Shown one piece after another: positions 14,765 to 18,964 of a stretch of 18,964 nucleotides of DNA. The stretch spans positions 1 through 18,964 of the forward strand of contig JACCUS010000182.1 in NCBI GenBank assembly GCA_013811715.1, given 5' to 3'. Position 1 is the stretch's first letter, and each line of letters begins with the position of its first letter. Below the pieces are notes generated by a model that searched no databases, was not told the origin of the DNA, and saw nothing but the letters and a program-made list of their open reading frames with translations. Made by a program: the position numbers and the translations under genes. This DNA comes from Nocardioidaceae bacterium. GTDB taxonomy: Bacteria > Actinomycetota > Actinomycetes > Propionibacteriales > Nocardioidaceae.

Positions 14765-14850
14765 GGTCGCCTCCGCAGTGCCGTGATGGGCACCACGCTA
14801 CGCGCGAACCGGCCGCGCGCGGACTCGCCACGCCGTAGTAGCGCGGAGGC

Positions 14851-16068
14851 CTACTCGCCGACTGCGCGGCGGGTCCACTGCTCCTGGCCGGGCCTCCCCT
14901 CGATCGCGACCGGCTCGTGCGAGTCGACCAGTTCAGGGGCGGTCAGCGGCTTGGGCAGGTCGGTCACGCCTTGCGGAGCGTCGAGGGCGCCTTCGGTGAC
15001 CTTGAGGTCGCGCATCTTGCGCGCGCTCACGAGCACCCGAGACTCCAACGACCCCACCGCCTTGTTGTAGCTGCCCACCGTCGAGGCGAGGGAGCGCCCG
15101 AGCTTGTCGAGGTGGTCGCCCACGGTGCCGAGACGCTCATAGAGCTCCGAGCCCAGTCGGTGCACCTCGCGGGCGTTGTCGGCGAGCGCCTCCTGGGTCC
15201 AGGTGTAGGCGACCGTCTTGAGCATCGCGATCAACGTGGTCGGAGTAGCCAGCATGACCTGCCTACGGGCGGCGTACTCGATCAGGCCGGGGTCGGTGTC
15301 GAGGGCCTGGGAGAAGATCGCCTCGCCCGGCAGGAACATGACCACGAACTCAGGCGTTGGGGTGAACTGCCGCCAGTAGGCCTTCGCCGCCAGCGTGTCG
15401 ATGTGGTGGCGCACCTGCCGGGCGTGACGCTCGAAGCCCGCCTCGCGAGCATCGGGGTCGGTGGCGCTCGTGGCCGACAAGAAGGCGTCGAGCGGAACCT
15501 TGGAGTCGACCACGACCTGCTTGCCGCCCGCGAGGCTGATCACCACGTCGGGACGGATCAGGCCGTCGTCGGTGCGGGCCGAGACCTGCAGGTCGAACAC
15601 GCAGCGCTCGGTGACACCCGCTAGCTCGAGGCTGCGCTTGAGCTGCATCTCGCCCCAGGCGCCGCGCACCTGGGGACGTCGCAGCGCCTCGGCCAGGGCT
15701 CGCGTCTCCCGACCCAGCTCGGCGCCACTCAGATGTACCGAGTCGACCTGCTGCTTGAGCTGGGACTGCCAAGAGGCGCCTTGGGTCTCCAGGCTCTGCA
15801 GACGCTCGTTGAGCCGGTCGAGGCTGTCTCGCACCGGCGCCACCACCTGTTGGGTCGCCTGCTGGCTGGCGCTGGCTCGCGAGTCCGCAAAGGCGAACAC
15901 CTGCCGGCTCGAGTCGGTGACCGCTTGGGCCGAGAGGGCGCGCAGCTCCTCGCGTAGTTCGCCGCGGTCATGGGCAGCCCGGCGCTGCCCGCGGACCAGG
16001 CCCAGCGCGAAGCCGGCGACAAGGGCGAGCAGCGTCAATGCGACCGTCAGAAACGTCGTACTTTCCAT
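14851..16068 (-). CDS. rmuC: DNA recombination protein RmuC
   Basis: A 405-aa RmuC-family protein, reported to limit inversions at short inverted repeats and predicted to be a nuclease. An N-terminal membrane anchor (about 5-24, FLTVALTLLALVAGFALGLV) is followed by a coiled-coil region (about 30-120), then the RmuC domain with GAWGEMQLKRSLELAGV and the PD-(D/E)xK-like core RPDVVISL through VVVDSKVPLDAF. The C-terminal helical region contains SYNKAVGSLESRVLVSARK. ATG 16068 is chosen because it puts the anchor at the very N-terminus; the frame extends to a TTG at 16134 next to the lipoprotein stop, which is unlikely to be used. A weak CATCGT box lies seven bases upstream (16076-16081), again suggesting a leaderless start. 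Confidence 0.93.
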   Translation of the reverse strand: MESTTFLTVALTLLALVAGFALGLVRGQRRAAHDRGELREELRALSAQAVTDSSRQVFAFADSRASASQQATQQVVAPVRDSLDRLNERLQSLETQGASWQSQLKQQVDSVHLSGAELGRETRALAEALRRPQVRGAWGEMQLKRSLELAGVTERCVFDLQVSARTDDGLIRPDVVISLAGGKQVVVDSKVPLDAFLSATSATDPDAREAGFERHARQVRHHIDTLAAKAYWRQFTPTPEFVVMFLPGEAIFSQALDTDPGLIEYAARRQVMLATPTTLIAMLKTVAYTWTQEALADNAREVHRLGSELYERLGTVGDHLDKLGRSLASTVGSYNKAVGSLESRVLVSARKMRDLKVTEGALDAPQGVTDLPKPLTAPELVDSHEPVAIEGRPGQEQWTRRAVGE

Positions 16069-16136
16069 GTCGACCACGATGGCAGCGAGCACCGACAAAA
16101 TCGCGTAGCCGGCTGCCCGCACGTGGGCGGGCAACG

Positions 16137-16658
16137 TCAGGAGCCGGGGTCGAGCAGGGTCACCGACTCCGCGGTCGCCTGCCCCGGGTAGCTCTCCGCG
16201 ACTTGGCCGGAGAAGCCGACCTCGGCCTGTCGACCCACCGAGAGCTCCGCGAAGTCGATCTGAGTCAGCTCTTCGTCTCCGAGTCCGGTGTACGACGAGA
16301 ACAGCGCCGCCTCCGGGCCGACCGTGAAGATGACCTTGTCGAGTGTCCCCCTGGCCGGGTCTGCCTCGATGAGGACCGTGCCGAGCGGCGCCTTGTCCAT
16401 GTCGGTGCAGACCGGCGGGTCGTCACTCGAGACCGCGGAGTCGGGGTCTACGTCCTCGGGCCGCGTGCAGTTCGTCGTCACCGGCCGGAAGGGCTCGACC
16501 GACGTGATCGTGCCCTTCATGGTGACCTCGGAGGCGGGAGGCGAGTCGGTAGCCGGCGCGTTGCCCGATCCGGGGCCATTCGCGCTTGGTTCGGGGTCGG
16601 CCGCCGCGCAGCCGGCCAGCGCAAGTGTGAGCAATAGGGGGACCAGTCGTAAGGACAT
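16137..16658 (-). CDS. Small lipoprotein with DUF3221-like/OB-type C-terminal strand pattern
   Basis: A 173-aa secreted lipoprotein. A short signal peptide with lipobox LAGC ends at C17 (MSLRLVPLLLTLALAGC), followed by a Ser/Pro/Gly linker (18-44) and a small domain beginning TMKGTITSVEPF. The ending GFSGQVAESYPGQATAESV resembles the last strand motif of DUF3221 (YobA-like) proteins, which have an ESYPxQA signature; this is recognition from memory, not a search. Two cysteines in the domain (NCTRPED and PPVCTDMD) could form a disulfide. The function is unknown; anchoring outside the cell membrane is inferred from the lipobox. ATG 16658 has no good ribosome site and lies seven bases after a perfect 7-bp stem-loop (16666-16683). 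Confidence 0.75.
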   Translation of the reverse strand: MSLRLVPLLLTLALAGCAAADPEPSANGPGSGNAPATDSPPASEVTMKGTITSVEPFRPVTTNCTRPEDVDPDSAVSSDDPPVCTDMDKAPLGTVLIEADPARGTLDKVIFTVGPEAALFSSYTGLGDEELTQIDFAELSVGRQAEVGFSGQVAESYPGQATAESVTLLDPGS

Positions 16659-16665
16659 GGTGGTA

Positions 16666-16683
16666 TGACGCGGCCGCGCGTCA
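16666..16683. other. Perfect 7-bp inverted repeat before the lipoprotein gene
   Basis: TGACGCG 16666-16672 and CGCGTCA 16677-16683 with a GCCG loop. It lies in the 77-base gap between the TIGR02206 gene stop and the lipoprotein start, at the position expected for a terminator or an operator over the promoter. Confidence 0.4.
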
Positions 16684-16735
16684 GCTGGTTCCCGAGACGT
16701 GATCGCGCGCCGGGGCCGTCGTGGGCCTGGGTGAA

Positions 16736-17488
16736 TCAGCTGCTCGAGGGACGCGTGATTCTCGCCGAGGATTCTCCGTGCCCTCGGCGATGGTGGATCG
16801 CCACCCATGGCCACGTCATCAAGGCCCACATCGTCGCGACCAGGGCGATCTCGGTGACGACGTACAGCGGCCACGGCCCGAGCAGGTCGAGAATCGACGG
16901 CGTCGTTGGCTTTCGGTTGAGGAAGCCGTAGTTCGACCCGACGATCGAGTTGAACGTGAAGATGCACACCGCCCAGCCTGCCGTGACGGCGACCGCCGTG
17001 CGGTAGACGCGCCAGGTCGGCGTCAGCCGGAGTCCCCAGACCAGGTAGATCGCTGCCCACACGATGACGAAGTGCATGCCCCAGTACATGAAGTAGCGCG
17101 GCGTCGGGAAGTCCTGCGCCAGAGCCGGTGTCACGATCGCCTGCGTCGTGAGGGTGAGGCCCCAGAAGTACGTGAGCCCGATCGCCCACGGTCGAAGCGT
17201 CCACAGCGCCCAGACGGCGGCCATCCAGGCCAGATCGCACAGTTGCAGCGGCAGAGAGGTGTCGAAGTCCCAGTCCGACGGCAGGAACTGCAGTATCTGG
17301 AGGGGTACGGCGAAGACGGGAATCGCGAGCGCCCACGACCTGCTGAAGCGCCGCGCCGCACCGCTGCCGCGGTGGCGACGGCCGATGGCCACCACGGCGA
17401 CCGCCCCGGCGCCGAAGACGACGAGCGCGGCGAGGTGCGAGAGGCCGTAGTTCTGAAACTCCTCGCCCGCGAGCAGCATGCTCGACAT
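16736..17488 (-). CDS. YwaF/TIGR02206 family integral membrane protein
   Basis: A 250-aa membrane protein with about six to seven hydrophobic segments. Features that recall the TIGR02206 (YwaF-like) family are the N-terminal FQNYGLSHLAALVVFG, the motif LPLQLCDLAWM in the middle, FWGLTLTTQAIVTPAL, the paired YFMYWGMHFVIVWAAIYL, and SNYGFLNRKPTTPSILDLLGPWP before the last segment. No biochemical function is established that I can state. ATG 17488 is chosen over 17533 because GGGGGAG lies four bases upstream on the minus strand. It is divergent from ychF across a 179-base spacer and is the first gene of the minus-strand run ending at the DUF6542 gene. Confidence 0.83.
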   Translation of the reverse strand: MSSMLLAGEEFQNYGLSHLAALVVFGAGAVAVVAIGRRHRGSGAARRFSRSWALAIPVFAVPLQILQFLPSDWDFDTSLPLQLCDLAWMAAVWALWTLRPWAIGLTYFWGLTLTTQAIVTPALAQDFPTPRYFMYWGMHFVIVWAAIYLVWGLRLTPTWRVYRTAVAVTAGWAVCIFTFNSIVGSNYGFLNRKPTTPSILDLLGPWPLYVVTEIALVATMWALMTWPWVAIHHRRGHGESSARITRPSSS

Positions 17489-17529
17489 GGATCTCCCCCA
17501 AAAAGCTGCATCCAACTCGTCCATCCCGG

Positions 17530-17549
17530 CCACGGCTTGGTAACCGTGG
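17530..17549. other. Inverted repeat in the TIGR02206/ychF divergent spacer
   Basis: CCACGG 17530-17535 and CCGTGG 17544-17549 with an 8-base AT-richer centre, about 40 bases upstream of the TIGR02206 start. The spacing and symmetry would suit a dimeric regulator site. Confidence 0.3.
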
Positions 17550-17567
17550 GCGGTACTGCCACGTCAG

Positions 17568-17583
17568 GACTCTACCGAGAGTC
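17568..17583. other. Perfect stem-loop in the TIGR02206/ychF divergent spacer
   Basis: GACTCT 17568-17573 and AGAGTC 17578-17583 around ACCG. It is too far from either stop codon to be a terminator of the flanking genes; possibly an operator or a structured leader. Confidence 0.3.
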
Positions 17584-17653
17584 GAACGCTCCTGAGCCTC
17601 GCGCGTGGGGCGTCGCCTTGCTACCGGCTCTCTCGCCGCCGCCACATACGTCG

Positions 17654-17659
17654 TACCCT
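17654..17659 (+). promoter_or_regulatory. -10 box for leaderless ychF transcript
   Basis: TACCCT, eight bases before GTG 17668. There is no Shine-Dalgarno before this GTG, and no clear -35. Confidence 0.45.
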
Positions 17660-17667
17660 TGACGCCC

Positions 17668-18744
17668 GTGGCTCTCACCATCGGAATCGTCGGACTGCCC
17701 AACGCCGGCAAGTCGACCCTCTTCAACGCGCTGACCAAGAACGCCGTTCTCGCGGCGAACTACCCGTTCGCGACGATCGAGCCAAACGTGGGTGTGGTCG
17801 GCGTGCCCGAGCCGCGGCTCGCCGTACTGGCGGGGATCTTCGACGCGGCGAGGACCGTTCCGGCGGCCGTGCAGTTCGTCGACATCGCCGGAATCGTTCG
17901 CGGCGCCTCGGAGGGGGAGGGGCTCGGCAACAGGTTCCTCTCGCACATCCGGGAGTCCGACGCGATCTGCCAGGTCACCCGCGTCTTCCGCGACGACGAC
18001 GTGACCCATGTGGATGGCGAGGTGTCGCCTGACGACGACCTCTCCACGATCTCCACCGAGCTGATCCTCGCTGACCTGCAGACGGTCGAGAAGGCGCTGC
18101 CCCGCCTGGAGAAGGAGGCCCGGCTGAACAAGGAGAACGCGGCCGTGTTGGAGGCGGTGCGGGAGGCCCGGGCGGCGTTGGAGAGGGGTACGCCGATCAT
18201 CGCGACCGCCATCGACAAGTCCCTGCTGCGCGAGCTGATGCTGATGACGGCCAAGCCGTTCATCTACGTGTTCAACTGCGACTCCGACGAGCTGGCCGAC
18301 GACGTGTTGCAGCAGAAGATGCGCGACCTGGTGGCGCCGTCTGAGGCGATCTTCCTCGACGCGAAGTTCGAGGCCGAGCTGGTCGAGCTGGACGACGACG
18401 AGGAGGCGCGCGCGATGCTGGCGGAGATGGGGGTCGACGAGCCCGGTCTCGACGTGCTCGCCAGGGTCGGCTTCGACACACTCGGCCTGCAGACGTTCCT
18501 TACCGCAGGCCCGAAGGAGGCCCGCGCCTGGACCATCGAGCAGGGCGCCACCGCCCCCGAGGCGGCCGGGGCGATCCACACCGACTTCCAGCGCGGCTTC
18601 ATCAAGGCTGAGATCGTGTCGTACGACGACCTGGTGGCGGCCGGCTCGATGGCCGCCGCGAAGTCGGCCGGCAAGGTCCGCATCGAGGGCAAGGACTACC
18701 TGATGGCCGACGGCGACGTGGTCGACTTCCGCTTCAACGTGTGA
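17668..18744 (+). CDS. ychF: Ribosome-binding ATPase YchF (Obg-like ATPase)
   Basis: A 358-aa member of the Obg-like P-loop family that binds ATP rather than GTP and associates with ribosomes; linked to translation and redox stress responses. G1 motif GLPNAGKST (9-17), NYPFATIEPNVG (31-42), G3 motif VDIAGIVRGAS (71-81), and at the G4 position FNCDSDEL (202-209) in place of NKxD, as expected for altered nucleotide specificity. A coiled-coil insert lies at about 130-175. The C-terminal TGS domain (about 275-358) carries ARAWTIEQGATAPEAAG, HTDFQRGFIKAE and the terminal DGDVVDFRFNV. GTG 17668 gives the family's standard MALTIGIVGLPNAGKST start; an in-frame start at 17605 adds 21 unconserved residues. 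Confidence 0.96.
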   Translation: MALTIGIVGLPNAGKSTLFNALTKNAVLAANYPFATIEPNVGVVGVPEPRLAVLAGIFDAARTVPAAVQFVDIAGIVRGASEGEGLGNRFLSHIRESDAICQVTRVFRDDDVTHVDGEVSPDDDLSTISTELILADLQTVEKALPRLEKEARLNKENAAVLEAVREARAALERGTPIIATAIDKSLLRELMLMTAKPFIYVFNCDSDELADDVLQQKMRDLVAPSEAIFLDAKFEAELVELDDDEEARAMLAEMGVDEPGLDVLARVGFDTLGLQTFLTAGPKEARAWTIEQGATAPEAAGAIHTDFQRGFIKAEIVSYDDLVAAGSMAAAKSAGKVRIEGKDYLMADGDVVDFRFNV

Positions 18745-18964
18745 ATTGGTGCGTTTGCGCAGGTCAGATGGGGTGGAGGGCGCCTCAGTCCGCAGAGAGT
18801 CCGCAAGAATTTCAGTCCGATGTGTCTCGCTGGGCATGGGTCGGCGCTCCGTATGCGGCTCCGAGCCGTGGAGGCTTGTCCGCCTCCCGGTCTTTGGCGG
18901 AATGACTGTGTGCTTGGTGCGCGAATAGCGGCAGATCTGTGCGGATTGCGTCGGAGACGTACAG
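18745..18964. other. Gene-free tail of the window, lower in G+C by eye
   Basis: No gene is supported here; the only open frame (about 60 codons) has no family features. It contains two adjacent small hairpins at 18856-18868 (CGGCT/AGCCG) and 18870-18887 (GGAGGC/GCCTCC), and the hexamer AGTCCG three times (18787, 18798 and 18814). The hairpins could terminate ychF transcription but lack T-tracts. Confidence 0.4.

Noticed and set aside
17568..17594. A minus-strand stretch with a TTCGA that looks like a tRNA T-arm
   Set aside because: The flanking arms do not pair into a T-stem, and no acceptor stem, anticodon arm or D-arm can be built around it; it is better explained by the GACTCT/AGAGTC hairpin.
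17572..18837. A 421-codon minus-strand open frame opposite ychF
   Set aside because: Antisense to ychF, with biased Arg/Asp/His/Gln composition and no motifs.
18746..18928. A 60-codon plus-strand open frame after ychF
   Set aside because: No ribosome site and no family features, and it starts right at the ychF stop; not supportable as a gene.

Overview
The window is high-GC DNA and almost certainly comes from an actinobacterium, most likely of the Propionibacteriales/Nocardioides type. Three things point there: the strong G/C bias at third codon positions, which leaves long open frames antisense to nearly every gene; many genes with a TAnnnT -10 box only 6-8 bases before the start codon (leaderless mRNA style); and a gene order resembling the mycobacterial fum-glpX-DUF4245-xseB-xseA-ispH-DUF6542-ychF block. 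No database search was possible, so the genus is inference.

Layout. (1) 1-3357, + strand: an AglEFG/MalK-type carbohydrate ABC importer, with the C-terminal end of the binding protein, two permeases overlapping by ATGA, and the ATPase. (2) 3411-6091, - strand: a SpeE-like methyltransferase-fold protein, the ribosome-rescue hydrolase ArfB and class II fumarase, transcribed in that order. (3) 6145-8672, + strand: a PIG-L/LmbE deacetylase, a 290-base repeat-rich spacer and a WS/DGAT acyltransferase. (4) 8669-10646, - strand: glpX followed closely by an alpha/beta hydrolase. (5) 10892-11428, + strand: a DUF4245 membrane-anchored protein. (6) 11508-12996, - strand: xseA-xseB (exonuclease VII), divergent from ispH (13040-14050, +). 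(7) 14093-17488, - strand: a DUF6542 membrane protein, rmuC, a small lipoprotein and a YwaF/TIGR02206 membrane protein. (8) 17668-18744, + strand: ychF, then about 220 bases with no convincing gene.

How the genes fit together. The importer brings in an oligosaccharide or alpha-glucoside. GlpX (gluconeogenesis), fumarase (TCA cycle) and IspH (isoprenoid precursors) are central metabolism. XseA/XseB and RmuC act on DNA, and ArfB and YchF act at the ribosome. The WS/DGAT and the alpha/beta hydrolase are a plausible lipid ester maker/breaker pair encoded tail to tail.

I found no clear new multi-gene system, phage, IS element or CRISPR array. The unusual material is in small DNA structures: a double stem-loop segment apparently inserted in frame inside the SpeE-like gene (5828-5920), two near-identical 50-base nested palindromes with an adjacent 21-base tandem repeat (6913-7134), competing hairpins between glpX and the DUF4245 gene (10751-10832), and a set of very compact leaderless promoters, including a back-to-back pair between xseA and ispH.
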